From the NCBI GenBank assembly GCA_030248215.1, contig JASANG010000376.1, positions 31,240 to 95,239 on the forward strand: a stretch of 64,000 nucleotides of DNA, given 5' to 3'. This document shows, one piece after another, positions 11,608 through 23,722 of this stretch (its first letter is position 1; each line of letters starts with the position of its first letter). Both the position numbers and the translations under genes were made by a program. The notes beneath the pieces were generated by a model. The model saw nothing but the letters and a program-made list of their open reading frames with translations. It was not told the origin of the DNA and searched no databases. Source of the DNA: Enoplolaimus lenunculus (taxonomy: Eukaryota; Nematoda; Enoplea; Enoplida; Thoracostomopsidae).

Positions 11608-12154
11608 GGCTTTAGCGTAAGAATATTCGTGTGCAAAAAATTAGTCTAAACCTTGAACTTACACTATTGCAGTCTCTATGGGCCATCGGTCGTAAGAAAT
11701 ACCCGAGCCAGAGGTCAATAAATTTTGTTTCTATGCATATAGTGCGTATTGGTGTATATCTTATCAAATCGCAAACGATTATTATATATTTTTAGATCAA
11801 CCGGTTAATCGTTTGAACAGATTACAAACAAATTCGCCGGTTTTAGGTTTAAGCTTAGGCCTAAGTATATTTTGAAGGCCAGGATGAAATAGGAAGGCTT
11901 ACGTCAGAATTTTTTCGTTCAATTTCGAAACTATTTTATATATCGGTGGTTACCTTAGTACAACTATACAGCTTATCTCAAGTTGTTTCGCGTTAATTGT
12001 GATAGGCGTGCATTGCGTTATTATAATTCTTTGCTTCGCGTTGAAGGAATATATTTTTGAACAATTTTCAATACAATTTGTTTCAACAAGAGTGTCGATT
12101 TTGAGACATGGACTTGAAACGAAAGGCATCCTGAAAACCCAGCGCGTTTTGTTC

Positions 12155-13670
12155 ATTGCTTGATACTATAAGTGGCTTTTTCGCGTTTTTCCAGAAATTT
12201 GAATACCAAAGAAAATTATCCAGTATCCATGCATACTGCACTGAAATTTAATTGCTGCAAAACAATTAATTAATTAATTATAAAGACACCACACCGCTGT
12301 GTGCCGTAAGAACACAGTAAGAAATTTATAAATTACAGGCATGAATTTCGGTCAGAAAAGGACTTTAAATTAAAGTCGAATTTTAAAATGTGCCGATATT
12401 CTCAAATGCGTATAGCATCTATTTCCCAGTTATTGACAGATTTCGTAGCTATTAAACCAGAAACAAGTACAGACGGTTGTTCGTCTCATTTAAATCACTT
12501 GATTGGTTTTTACGTTTACGCAAAGTTTGAATTTTGCAGCTGCCACAGTTTGTTGGTTTGAAAATCCAATTCTTGGCTGGCGAAGAGTGCTACACACAGT
12601 TGAGAATACAGCTAATTATTGTTATAAACAGTGGTTTGTAATCGCAATGCAAGAAACGATTAAAAGTTTTATGTATAGAACAGCGCTGTAACATTAGTAT
12701 AAACACATCTTTTAATCTAAACCCTAAGCCTAAACTAAATCAGTCTAAAGCTTTTACTGTGCAGTTCCATAGAAAAACGTTCTGCTTCTGATCTTTACAT
12801 GGGCCATAGTTTTATTATTAAATCAATTTTTTTAAAAAAGTCAACCGGTAATAAAAATTGAATAAATTCCGTTCTTGAGTATGAATTTTTCTAAACTGAA
12901 ATTTATAATTTCTTACAGTGTTCTTATACAGGCAAAATTATTTTCGAATATGAATGGTTGACTGAAATTTGGTCCAATCGTCTGAATTTACACGCCACAG
13001 TAAGCAGTCGCTGCAACCAATTGTTCTATTTTCATTGTTTGCAAGTGAGCACAAGCAGACTGAAATTGAAAAAAACAAACACTGGTCAGATTTCAAATTC
13101 AAAATTATGGTTTTTGATTGGCTGCGGTAACGGGTTCGAAGTTCTATATTCACCTGGATTTTAGTCTTACATTTTGATTAAAAAAATTTAAGTTTTGTAC
13201 CATTAGTACCAGTTTTAGTACTATTAAAGACTAGAATTACACGTATGCGTAGTAAAAAATGTTCGCATGACATTCTGAGCCACTTTTATAATCGAGCGCA
13301 AAGCTAATTTATTTCCCATTTTCCCAGCGAAAATATATCTCTGCCCGATTTTGTCGCTTATCCAGCCAAAAATTTCCAACTGTTCCTTTTTCCCGTTCGC
13401 CCGAAATAAAGTCTGTCCAATTTTCAAGGTTTCCGCTTGCACTGCAGCGTTTTCTGTCCCGTGGGAAAACGGGACGCCCCTACAAGTAACATTGGCCATC
13501 CGTCAAATTCCACTTACTTTCTGTTGAACAACGCATTCTGCTAACGCATTGTACAGTCCCGTAATGTACTCATCAGTGAAAACAGCTGTTACGCAAGTAC
13601 GTAGAGCACCGCTTTTAGGCTTTGTAGCTTTACGAATATCTCCTCTGAAATATTTAGATTAAGTTTAGCT
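12155..13670. repeat. Left block of the tandem gene duplication (copy A 3' part)
   Basis: This block matches 24432-25945 at roughly 97% or better outside exons, from TTGCTTGATACTA to just past exon 3 of copy A. It contains exons 3 and 4, intron 3, the 3' flank and a 620-bp inverted-repeat element. Homology resumes, with different insertions, around exon 2 (15.01-15.29 against 27.53-27.79 kb) and exon 1 with its upstream DNA (17.0-18.7 against 31.14-32.7 kb). Confidence 0.85.
12307..12926. mobile_element. 620-bp TIR element downstream of copy A
   Basis: The left end is TAAGAACACAGTAAGAAATT and the right end AATTTCTTACAGTGTTCTTA, an inverted repeat of about 20 bp with one or two mismatches. 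A GGCCCATG-family unit (about 12691-12805) sits inside. The same element lies at the same place beside copy B (24581-25201), so it was present before the duplication. No transposase is seen. Confidence 0.65.
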
Positions 13671-16600
13671 GTATTCTCAACCGTATGCCACCTGACACAC
13701 TCGTCGACCGACAACTTGTAAATCCGATATCTCGTCCATTTAACATTTTGCCTTCCTATTGTTTTTGCTTACCTTTGGCTTAGAATTATGTTAGGATATG
13801 CTTTGAATTAGGCTTACACGGTAAATTCCAATGAGTTGATTAATCAATTCAACTAGCGAGTTGGCTACTTCTGAATTCATACCAGTAAGCATTAGTTTAC
13901 TCTGAGTTGAGTTGATTTACACTCTGAGTTGAGTTGACTCTTGGTGAGTTGATTGCTTAATCCAGAATGAATTGAATCAACTCCAAATTCTGAGTTCCGA
14001 TAGCCCTAACTCAGACTGAGTGAATCATCTCATTCTGAATTAAAATTAACTCACTGAAGTTTACAGTGTAGGCTTAATATGGCAAGGCTTTGGACACTGT
14101 CAGGCAGCAAGTTGTCTAGCGAAAAATCGTCGCCCAGAGCAAAATATGCCACTTTTAAAGTACAGCTTTAAACTGAATTAGCAAACGACCGCTGGCAGAA
14201 AATTGGTAAACGACGACAATTTTAGTCAGTAAATCTGTTTTTAGAAAATCAAAACAGCAACTTGCAACTGCAACTTGGACGCGCAAATGTATGACAGCAG
14301 CAACTTGCAACTGCAACTTGGACGCGCAAATGTATGACAGCAGCAACTTGCAACTTGGACGCACTGGACGGAATGCGTATGACAGCAGCAACTTGCAACT
14401 GCAACTTGGACGCGCAAATGTATGACAGCAGCAACTTGCAACTGCAACTTGGACGCGCAAATGTATGACACCACCAACTTGCACACCGCAACCACTGCAA
14501 CTTGGACGCGCAAATGTATGACAGCAGCAACTTGCAACTGCAACTTGGACGCGCAAATGTATGACAGCAGCAACTTGCAACTGCAACTTGGACGCGCAAA
14601 TGTATGACAGCAGCAACTTGCAACTGCAACTTGGACGCGCAAATGTATGACAGCAGCAACTTGCAACTGCAACTTGTACGTGCAAATGTATGAACAGCAG
14701 CAACTTGCAACTGCAACTTGTACGCGCAAATGTAAACCCCTCCCACGACAGCAGCAACTTGCAACTGCAACTTGGACGCGCAAATGTATGACAGCAGCAA
14801 CTTGCAACTGCAACTTGGACGCGCAAATGTATGACAGCAGCAACTTGCAACTGCAACTTGGACGCGCAAATGTATGACAGCAGCAACTTGCAACTGCAAC
14901 TTGTACGTGCAAATGTATGACAGCAGCAACTTGCAACTGCAACTTGTGCGCCCAAATGTATGACAGCAGCAACTTGCAACTGCAACTTGTACGCGCAAAT
15001 GTATGACAGCAGCAATTTGCAACTGCAACTTGGACGCGCAAAGTTTGCCCAAAATTAATTGCACAAAACTTGCGGCTGTCAGTTGCAGCTGCAAGTTCTC
15101 GCAGTGAAAACTATGCCCGTAAAGACATCAGTAAAAAGCAAACTTACGCTTTCAAACCATCGGCTTTATAATTTGATTTTGAAGCTTTGTATACTTTTAG
15201 CATATGCAGACGAATAGTTTTCACCATACATTTTACTGCTTTTTCTTTAACTTTTGCATCAAGAGTCGCACTGAAACAAATAATAATAACAATAATAATA
15301 ATAACAACAACAATAATAATAACAATAATAATAACAACAACAACAACAATAATAATAATAATAATAATGGTAAATTAATAATAGTATGAAAAATATCATA
15401 AAATCCCTACGTGGATTATTGTCGAGAACTGTAAAATGCATTCAGTATTTAAACAAAAATAATAACTTAGCTAGTGCATAAATATAATTTGTTATTTGCA
15501 GTATAGCGAAATTATTTTTCATCAGATTTACTTGCGTGTTAGCAAACATGCGGATTGCAATCAAATGCCTGGCCGAATTCATTGTTATAACCGTTCCAGT
15601 CCCGTGTTGGTGCGGCAAATAAAACTGGCGTTTTATGGTGGGACGCGACACCTGCAGAGCTTATGAACATTACGGGTGTACTTGGATGACTTCTGTGGCT
15701 CAAGTCAATGCTCTGCTACATGAAGATCCAGCAGTTTATCTTTATAACAACTACGCTTCGTGATTGTCCGTAGGTGAAATGAAGAAACGTGAAAGAGTTA
15801 GTAAATCAGGACAAGATGTTTTGTAATGGAATGGAATCCTCGGATGTGGATCTTGCTATGCAAATGTCTTCAAGGTGTTAGTCGAAATGATAATGCAACA
15901 CTAATTATAGAAACGGCGAAAAGCCTTGTGCTTAATCTGGTTCGTGAGGTGATGCAGAGAGTACTACAGCAGATTGCAAAACAAAAAACAGAGCCAGTCA
16001 GGAAGCTGATGGAGAAACAGTCCAAGAAGATCAATCGAGTTCTGGTTGGTTCGGCAGAAAGGGATGAGCCAAACGAATTGGTTAGTGATATAGATTTAGT
16101 ACGTGAGATTTCGCAAGATATTTCTAGAGTTATGCCAGTGTATGTTATTGACGTATTTAAGGACGAACGACGCAGGCAGGATGGGAAGCCAAATATCACG
16201 AAAGTAAAATTCAAAAATTTTCAATCAAAAGTGGCTTTTTTTACGTATTGCTGTATTTCAAACAGAATGTACAATACTACCAGCAAATTATAGACCTGTA
16301 AGCGTAAATAGTTGTGTCTGTAAGGTTTTTGAGAAAAAATTATTTACGAAGAAATATGCAGCTTTGTTGATACTTATAGATTGTTACATTTTTGGCAAAA
16401 TATAGTTTTAGGTATCGGAAATCGTCTTTAGCAAAGTCGGTTCTGCATGGTAAACAGACTCTCATTGAACAGAAATTCTTAAAATCTTTAACAGGCCACG
16501 TTGTTTATTTGGATTTTTGCAAAACTTTTGATAGCGTATCGCGTGCTAATTTGTTACAAAAGCTCTGAAGCGTACGGTATTTCTCGCAGATTACTACTAT

Positions 16601-17598
16601 GGATCAAGGCGTATCTGTCAAACAGAATTCAGTCTGTAAGCTCAATGATTTCTTCTCTCGTATGATGTACGTTACAAGTGGAGTAGCACAAGATTTAGTT
16701 TTTGGATCCTGTACATTTTTATTATTTAAAACGATCTAATGGATGTGAACCTCAATTGCTAAATTTGTATTTTTGCTGATGACGTCAAACTATTAGGGTT
16801 CAACAATCGAAGTAGGGATATTGCTGGAATTATATGCCCGAAACTAAATTTTACTCTAGGAAGCAGTAACGCAATCTAATTCGGGCGTTTGGCGTTTAAG
16901 GTCAAATTAGCAATTTAGGATTATATTGGCTTACAGATATATTTAAGGGAAACAGGATCCTATTGATTCAGAAATGCGACAAGTTCTGTTCGATAGTGGA
17001 TGAACTAGTTTCACATCTATTTAGCACTCAAAAGACATTCCACAAATTTCGAGTTAAAAACTCTATTCACGCGTGAATGTGTTTGCAACTTAAACTCACA
17101 GTTGCAAGTTTTATTCGAAAATTCATTCGGAGAACTTGCAGCTACAAATTATTCACGAAGAATAAACGCCAGGAATTAATTCACATATATAAATATGCTT
17201 GGAAATTGAATTAATTCATTATCATTGGCTGAACTAATAATTTTGTAGGTTATCGTTGATCTTTATTGCAGTTGTCAGTGAATATTCATAAAAATTCTGT
17301 CAAAATTCAGAATGAAAATGATGTTTCCTCGTAGACTCTTGCAGCTGCAAGTATATGGAGTCGTGCAAGTTGCAGCTGCGAGTTCTCGCTCCAAAATCCT
17401 ACACGAGTGAATAGGGCTTCAAAAAGAGTAATTCCTGGTTTAGCAATAAATTTTAACTTACCTTGATTCAACGACATCTGCTGCAACTGCAGTCGAATAA
17501 CCAATGACCGATTGATACTTTCCTGAGCTGTTTATTGCACCCTGAGTGGTGCTGATTAAGCAAACCGTAACAACTGCAAGTGCAAGTAAAACATTCAT
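12988..17598 (-). CDS. Small secreted protein of unknown family, copy A (four exons, 152 aa)
   Basis: Exons on the minus strand are 17462-17598, 15148-15270, 13518-13644 and 12988-13059. All introns are GT-AG with phases 2, 2 and 0, and the frame is open from ATG to TAA. The protein starts MNVLLALAVVTVCLISTTQG, a clear signal peptide, followed by AINSSGKYQSVIGYS. Exon 2 carries AVKCMVKTIRLHMLKVYK, exon 3 KPKSGALRTC and NALAECVVQQK, and exon 4 SACAHLQTMKIEQLVAATAY. Mature cysteines fall at about residues 60, 104, 124, 132 and 150. The lysine-rich, probably helical body has no motif I recognise. Copy B at 25263-31732 has the same structure, with every phase preserved, which is the main evidence that this is a gene. 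Intron 1 holds a decayed LINE on the opposite strand; intron 2 holds a 43-bp minisatellite. Function is unknown; secretion and paralogue divergence would fit defence, venom or mucus roles, but that is speculation. Confidence 0.85.
13817..14068. mobile_element. GAGTTGA-family MITE in intron 2 of copy A
   Basis: It starts CACGGTAAATTCCAATGAG and ends AACTCACTGAAGTTTACAGTG. TA lies on both sides (TTA before, TA after), which would suit a TA target duplication. Copy B lacks it at the matching site, so it arrived after the duplication or was lost there. Confidence 0.75.
14255..15035. repeat. 43-bp minisatellite in intron 2 of copy A
   Basis: About 16 to 18 tandem units of 43 bp, each built around ATGACAGCAGCAACTTGCAA then CTGCAACTTGGACGCGC. 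Most are near identical; a few are interrupted (near 14350, 14470 and 14690-14750). The last unit passes directly into AAAGTTTGCCCAAAATTA. The matching site in copy B (about 27538-27578) has one unit only. The unit resembles the end of the TTGCAGCTGCAAG element family. All three reverse frames are open over the array because the unit has no reverse-strand stop in any frame; these are not genes. Confidence 0.9.
15275..15368. repeat. AAT/AAC microsatellite next to the exon 2 acceptor of copy A
   Basis: A trinucleotide run of AAT with AAC interruptions begins within ten bases of the exon 2 acceptor (exon edge 15270). On the gene strand it supplies the ATT-rich upstream tract ending TTTGTTTCAG. 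Copy B has the same arrangement. Confidence 0.9.
15660..16900 (+). pseudogene. Decayed non-LTR retrotransposon (LINE), antisense in intron 1 of copy A
   Basis: The segment at 15826-16290 has an open frame ending in DGKPNITKVKFKNFQSKVAF, like the conserved block found late in ORF1 of some LINEs. Reverse transcriptase pieces follow in different frames: ANYRPVSVNSCVCKVFEK near 16280, VVYLDFCKTFDSV near 16500 and FADDVKLLG near 16770. The last two are the family's catalytic-region motifs. Stops and frame changes lie between them, the endonuclease and most of the RT are missing, and no poly(A) end was seen. CR1- or Jockey-like placement is possible but not settled. Confidence 0.75.
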
Positions 17599-17785
17599 AT
17601 TTAATAGTTTTCAAGTATTATAGTCTAGAAACGCCATATTTCAATACGTATAGGCGAACCAGGACTGGAGTTCGAGAAGGTACAAAACTGCATGCGAAAG
17701 GTTTTTCCGATCTCTCGATCCTGAAGGTAATATTCTAAAATCTGCTTGGGAAGGGTAAATATGTGGTCTATCTTTTACCTGTAAT
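17000..17785. repeat. Exon 1 block of the tandem duplication (copy A)
   Basis: It matches 31141-31918 at about 97% outside exon 1. It includes a TTGCAGCTGCAAG element at about 17066-17420 whose twin is at 31198-31553, exon 1, and about 180 bp upstream of the ATG. Weaker homology continues to about 18.7 kb, with different insertions in each copy. Confidence 0.8.
17066..17420. mobile_element. Inverted-repeat element, TTGCAGCTGCAAG family, in intron 1 of copy A
   Basis: The left end reads CTCTATTCACGCGTGAATG and the right end ACACGAGTGAATAGGGCTTC. Internal arms carry GTTGCAAGTTTTATTCG and CGAGTTCTCGCTCC. The same insertion is present in copy B, so it predates the duplication. Confidence 0.65.
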
Positions 17786-18285
17786 TTCGTAATTTTCTGT
17801 GCAATTATTCTATATTATCGTAAATTTTATATATTTTGTACAGTTTGAAGCGGAATCAAAAAGCTGTTGACCATAAAATTATCGTCAATCTGCCAAAAAA
17901 TTATTCAGCTTTAATACTCTGGAGGTAAAAATTGCAAAAATCCGAAGTTGAATTCCTGAATATAAATCATATTTTACTTTGTTACAAAGCCTAATTTTCC
18001 TAAAGTTGGGGTTTCTGGAACCACGCACAAATATTTCATTGTGTTTACGGACTTGTTCGCAATCACTCGCCAAAGCCCTTGAAGATTTTAAACTAAAGCT
18101 GTAACTGCTAAAAAATATTCAGCTTTTACTCTGGAGGTAAAAATTACAAAACCGAGATATTAAGTTCATATTGGAATTTTAACACTTTTTATTACCTCGC
18201 ATATGTCGTCCAGCCACATGCGGCGCCGTGAAGCAATTTGTGTCGATTTTTTATTTCACTTATGGGAGTCAAATAGAATTAGATA

Positions 18286-18433
18286 CACTGTAAATTCCAA
18301 TGAGTTGATTATTCAAAAGTCACCTAGCGATTTGGTTATTTTTGAATCAATATCAGAAAACATTAACTCGCGCTCAGTTGAGTTGATTCTCACTTTGAGT
18401 TAAGTTAAAATCAACTCACTGAAATGTACAATG
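18286..18433. mobile_element. GAGTTGA-family MITE, internally deleted
   Basis: It starts CACTGTAAATTCCAATGAG and ends AACTCACTGAAATGTACAATG. At about 148 bp it is shorter than full copies of about 250 bp. It lies in the upstream region of copy A where the copy B counterpart has none. Confidence 0.7.
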
Positions 18434-18699
18434 AAACTTTGTGCTGACGATTATCTTTTAAAGCGTCCAAGCAAAACAGCCTTTCCATGAAAACATCGTG
18501 ATACGAAGTCAACTTACTGAATGCAAGTAATATTTGATATTTTTACAATTTCTATTTTTTTAAAATTTAGGGGCTCCTGCGGACTACTCGCACATGTAAC
18601 TTAAGAAACTAAAAACATTTCTTAAACAATAAAATTTAAAATCAGTGTCTCAGTTATCAAATTTCCTTTCAACAAATTTCGTTTTAAAACCCCGAAAAA

Positions 18700-21600
18700 A
18701 TGCTTAAGCCGATCTGAAATTGTTATCCAAACGTAAATTTGGTCACTCTGTAAGCTTTTATAATTTAATTATTTTTTATACAAGTCTACAAAGAGCAACA
18801 TGAGAGTTTGCAACTTCACACATTTCGGCCCATGTAAAGATCAGGGGCGGATCGTTTTTCTGCGGCACTAGAATAGAGTAAGCTGACGCTTTAGACTAAT
18901 TTTTTGCTTGGCTTATGATTAGGCTTAGGTTTCAGGAAAAAACTCATTTTTATGCGGGGTTCACGTTATAACCGGGGCAGCTTGGGACACGTTTTGTCCC
19001 TATTGGACTGTTGGGTAACATTTTGTCTGCTAGTAAACCCCATATCGTATTAAAAAATTCGTATTGGTCTGCTATTATCATGTGCAGGTTATAACCTCCA
19101 GTTGCGCCCTGGAAGACAATAAATATGAATACGTAAAAAGGTAGTTTTCGTTCATTTTCCGCAGCCGGTGTTCGCTGAATAATGGACGTATTTTGAAACT
19201 TTTCGCAAATAAAAACGGTGCGGAATAATTAAGGGATTCGGTGAGAAATTCAATAATACAAACATTTTCAAATTCTATTCATTTCTCAACGAACACCGGC
19301 TAAAAGAAATGACCGAAAACATTCGAAAGAGTAATGCGTCATCCACATTATCTTGCGCCCGCGTTGTGGAAAATATGACGTCATACTATTAGATTTAGAG
19401 AAAGTTTCGCTATCTAGCAATTTTATACGATCTAAGACAAGTATTGGAAATGGAAATCATATCCATGAAGTAAGTAATTTTATTTATAATCTTTAAAATT
19501 AAATTAATTTTAAATTCCTATGTGTTGCATCTCTTGCGACACAGATTGTTGGACATTTGGACATTTTTGGCAGTGCACTGGAAAATCTTCAAAATGATAA
19601 AAAATTTTGGCGGAAAATTGTAATTTTGGCGGTAAATTCAAATTTAACTTGAAAATTAAAAAATTGGTGGGAAAGTTAAAATTTTGGGTGAAAAATTCAA
19701 ATTTTGGCAGAAAAATCTAATGTAAACGGGAAATAAAAATTTTGGTTGGAAAATTCAAGTTTTGGTGGGGTAATTTATAATTTGGTGCGAAATTTAAAAT
19801 TTTTTATTAGTAAATTCAAATTTCGGTGGGAAAATAAAATATTAGTGGGAAAGTCATTCGCGGTAAATTCATTTTCGGGCAGTCGTCGCGTAAAAAAGCT
19901 GCTCCTAAAAGGTGACTCCTCTGCCATTTTTACTCGCAAAACAGTTATCTTTTAATGGTAAAAGCTAACGCTCCCTGTTACTTCATATCTGCAAAAGGTG
20001 AGTTTTCCTGGAAAATTTCTACCGGGAACGGAAAATTCAACTTTTGGTGGAAAATTGAACGTTTGGCAAGAAAATTTAAATTTTAGTAGGAAATTCAAAT
20101 TTTGGCGGCAAGTCAAACTTTGGTTTTAAATTTAAATTTTGCTGAGAAAATTCAAATATTGGGCAAAAATTCAAATTGTAGCAAAAAATTTTAAAGTTAC
20201 GAAGAAAATTAAAATTATGAGCAAAAATTAATAATTTTTTATGCAAGCGAAACAAATGTATTTTTGACTAAATATTAACTTTGACATGCTAATAAAAATA
20301 TACGAGTAACTTTCAACCAATGTCAGACCGAAAAGGCGAAATTTTCAGCTACAAAAAAGCTGAAACTATTCGTTTTCGGTATAGAAATATGGAAATTCGG
20401 TTATCTTACGGCGATGGTTTGTTGAGAATTACATTTGACGACTGATTCTGATTTTTCAATACACATAAGCAGCTATTGTTCGATTGAAATAAAATAACAA
20501 AATTCATTCAATGTTTAAAAAATTTTGATTGCACCGCTATTTTCTTATAGTATATTTGTAAACTTCAATTGTATTGACAAGAAATTAAACATATTTATAA
20601 AATTTAATATGCTTAAATTCACTATTTGCGTCCGTTTCTGTTATTTTTACTGTTCGTTTACAGCCTGGCTGCCGCCCACAAAATTTCAGCAATTCAACTT
20701 TTTGAGCAGTGACCAAGTTTAGGCACAAAACGTTTAGCTGAAACAGTTATTTTTGGTGCAGTAAATTGCCAATTTAGTAAAGATATAGCGAATTCATTCA
20801 AAATTTTTAAGATTGCTGGAGAATTTAATTTATATAATTAAAGCTGGAATGCTCCACATACGTATTTTGGCAATGTTTACAGCATCAATTTGTTTACAAT
20901 ATTTTCTTACGGCAGAAACGTGATTGTTGTGCGAAAATGAAATTTGCATGCAGATTGTTGTGCATTCGGTACCTTTTGCGCAATGCGCAAAACCGATAGA
21001 CTTGCTATTTTTAGTTCAAACCGAACAAATGCATCATATTTGGTTTGAAAAATATACGATTTTGCTGTGATTTACAAATTAAACTATCAGCAGGAAATAT
21101 TGTCTGAATTTGAAAAATTCACATCGTTCTGGCAAAATCAGTAAATTTAATGTTAATCCTCTATTTAACAAACCACTAAACAGTCATGAATTTGAAGCAA
21201 ATCGATAAGTAAATTTTAAATATTGTATAAAAAGACAAAACATTTGAGAACCGTAAAAAACTGCAATCAAAAAGTTCAAAGTTTTACAAAAATTCCAAAA
21301 AAATTCAACTGAAACAACTGAACATTGCGTTGTTTTAGCTCTGCTTAAATACTCGCAGATTTTGTTACCGATGACGTAGCAACAAGACCTGTTGCTTGTT
21401 TTGTGAGGCTGCGTTTGTTTTAGTTTATTTTTGCAAATATAATAGCTTAAATTCGTTACCAAAGTTTTTGAAAATGTCAAAAATATATTATTATTAAAAT
21501 TAATAACTATTTTTCTGTTATTGTCGGCGATTTTTTGGCTGATAATAAAAAACGGATAAATTTCATCAAAACTGTTCCGTACTCGAAACTAAATTTTTTG

Positions 21601-22770
21601 AGGTTTGTATTAATAAAGTCAGTAAAAATATTTGCATATACTGGTGTAAGTATGGTATATATGTATATAATATTTGCATATATGTATAAATAAAAACATT
21701 TGATTGATGGGTTCATGATGTTGGAGTTTGTTCTGTGCAAATATTGATGGTGCGTTCGGTGACGTATAATTGTTATTTTTTAGGTTTGGTTTCTACGTAA
21801 CTTTATTTTTGTACTAAATTCAATTTGACGAAACTGTGTTTACAAAGTGTACAATTTTGTGAATTTCGAACGTAAAAATGACGTTTTAAAAGTCTAGAAT
21901 TTACTGACTCAAAACTTTTTGATGATTTGGAAGCTTTTCCGTTCGATGTTTTGAGAGCACTTTTTTTCATTTAAAATAAGTTTAAATATTAATTAGTTTT
22001 TCGGTGATTTTTATGTACTGAAAATTATGCAAAATACTTTGAACGCGTGCTTTTTTCGTTTATTTTTGGCGTATATTTGAGTCTGCTTTGACGTTTTAGG
22101 AAGCTTCGAAGCATATTGGAACAAGCTTTCGAACAGCCGTCATTCTAACTTTTACCATTCTATCTGAGTTTACTTTTTTTGGACCAAACAACATATTGAA
22201 GCTTGTAACAAGTTGAATTTAATGATTATAAACATATTTTTCGCATTTTTGAAATTTGTTCAAAAGTATTAACTTAAAATTTAGTTTTATTTTGCAATTT
22301 ATATGATTTTTTAATGAGTATTTTGAAGTTTTGGACGTTACCGTAACCGTTCTATTAGATTTGAAATAAACTAATTTTTGTATGTCAAAAATAATTAAAT
22401 TTGATTGAAAGTAAACACAACTTCGCGTAGTCGAGCGAATATAAAACTTTTTAAACAAAAATCGCGTCAAAATATTTGTACCGAATCATTGTTTTGGATG
22501 TTTACAACTTTCGCTAAATTTTCAAATTTTTTGTCGCCAAAAACAATTAATTTTCGGCCGAAATGTCGTTGTTTAATTTATAGTTGACATTAAAAGTTTC
22601 GGGTCATGTTACTTATAAACGCATGCTCACAAAGCCTAAACTTGTGTCTAAACCTGTGCCTAAATTTAAGCTTAAGCCTAAACGTAAACTTAACTACAAG
22701 CTTAATTCTACTAGGGTGAGCTTAAGCCTAATCCTTCCAGACTATGAATCACATAGTCTTTCTGCCTCAA
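18700..22770. other. Gene-free AT-rich repeat region
   Basis: No supported gene. The stretch contains a partial GGCCCATG element at about 18829-18950 and one end of the GTTCACGTTATAAC foldback family at 18957-19060. Degenerate AAATTTTGGCGG repeats occupy 19560-20240. CCGAAAAGG/TTTTCGG fragments of a degenerate element lie near 20330-20680, and TAAGCCTAAAC-rich DNA at 22621-22740. The rest is unremarkable AT-rich sequence. Confidence 0.5.
19560..20240. repeat. Degenerate short tandem array, AAATTTTGGYGGGAAA
   Basis: About twenty or more diverged units of roughly 18 to 25 bp, each with a TTTTGG(C/T)GG core followed by AAAATTCAAA. Two patches are separated by a non-repetitive stretch at about 19850-20030. 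The reading frame is not conserved, so it is probably a decayed minisatellite. Confidence 0.7.
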
Positions 22771-22774
22771 GTAT

Positions 22775-23028
22775 CACTGTAAATTTCAGTGAGTTGATTT
22801 TAACTCAGAATGAGTTGAATTACTCAGTCTGAGTTAGGACTATCAGAACTCAGAACATTGAGTTCATTCAATTCATTCTGAGTTAATTATATTCAACTCA
22901 CCCAGAGTCAACTCAACTCACAGTGAGAATCAAGTCAACTCAGAGTGAGTTAAAGTTTACTGTTATTAACTCAGAAATAACTAACTTTCCGTCTGAGTTG
23001 ATTAATTAACTCATTGGAATTTACAATG
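22775..23028. mobile_element. GAGTTGA-family MITE, full length
   Basis: It starts CACTGTAAATTTCAGTGAG and ends TCATTGGAATTTACAATG. Its arms are complementary over most of about 250 bp. Confidence 0.75.
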
Positions 23029-23722
23029 CAGCCTCTTATAATTAGCCTGGGACACAGTTTTGAATAATCGAAAACTTAAGTAACGAAGCTATGATTTATG
23101 GTTTTGAAAACGCTGTCTCACTTATTTGTAATGGCATATTTGCACTGCTAACAGTTTGCTAATAGCACAAATATAGACCGTTTTCAAGTCATCGTAGGTG
23201 TAGGTGTAATAGCTTATTTGGTGTGCCATCACTGTGTTCCAATTGCTATTTTTATCAGCAATTCGCTTTACAATGAAGCAAAATGTTAAAAAATAAATAA
23301 CATTTCCCAGTCGCAAAGTTTAAGTAATTGAAACGGTTTTGATTTATCAGCGCATTCTGATTTGTAATCACACGTCTCGGGCATAAAATGCAATTTAAGT
23401 AAAGAAAAGCGCCACTCTTACTGTTGAGCGATGTGGGTGGGGCACCCAAGCCACAATCCTGGCTACGCCCATGTATGTTTTGTTGTTTTGAAATTTCCAG
23501 TCAATTTATCTTCAGCTTAAATTAGCTTCATCGTCTGTTGCGTAAATTATTACGGTTAAAATGGTTTATAGTTTTAGTTATCTTAATTAAGTTTGTACTG
23601 TGTTTAAGAATATTCGCCAGCGGGAAGTAATTGATTTCACAGGTGAAAACCTTAATAAACACAGTGCCGCGTAAAACTGACCGTTGTCTGTTTTTCACGG
23701 GGGTCACTTTTTCATACGTCTC

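Larger units (their letters stand above)
8930..12150. other. Intergenic between copy C and copy A, repeats only
   Basis: The stretch holds an inverted-repeat element at about 9211-9412 with GCGTTGCGTTTTTGGCC ends and a GGCCCATG-family copy near 9951-10112. Two copies of the TTGCAGCTGCAAG family lie at 10909-11175 and 11352-11607. TAAGCC-rich tracts occur near 9530-9610 and 11830-11860. An exon-like ORF on the minus strand near 11961-12116 has acceptor and donor motifs but no partner exons. Confidence 0.5.

Noticed and set aside
11961-12116. Exon-like minus-strand segment with CAG acceptor and AAG|GTAACC donor
   Set aside because: One open frame only, no partner exons, no copy beside gene B and no recognisable motif.
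13224-13499. A 91-codon minus-strand frame nearly identical at 25497-25772
   Set aside because: It lies wholly within intron 3 of both gene copies, and the surrounding intron is equally conserved, so identity reflects recent shared ancestry or conversion, not coding constraint.
14155-15094. Three overlapping reverse-strand open frames of more than 260 codons
   Set aside because: They are a by-product of a 43-bp tandem unit without stops; they overlap in all three frames and repeat the same peptide.
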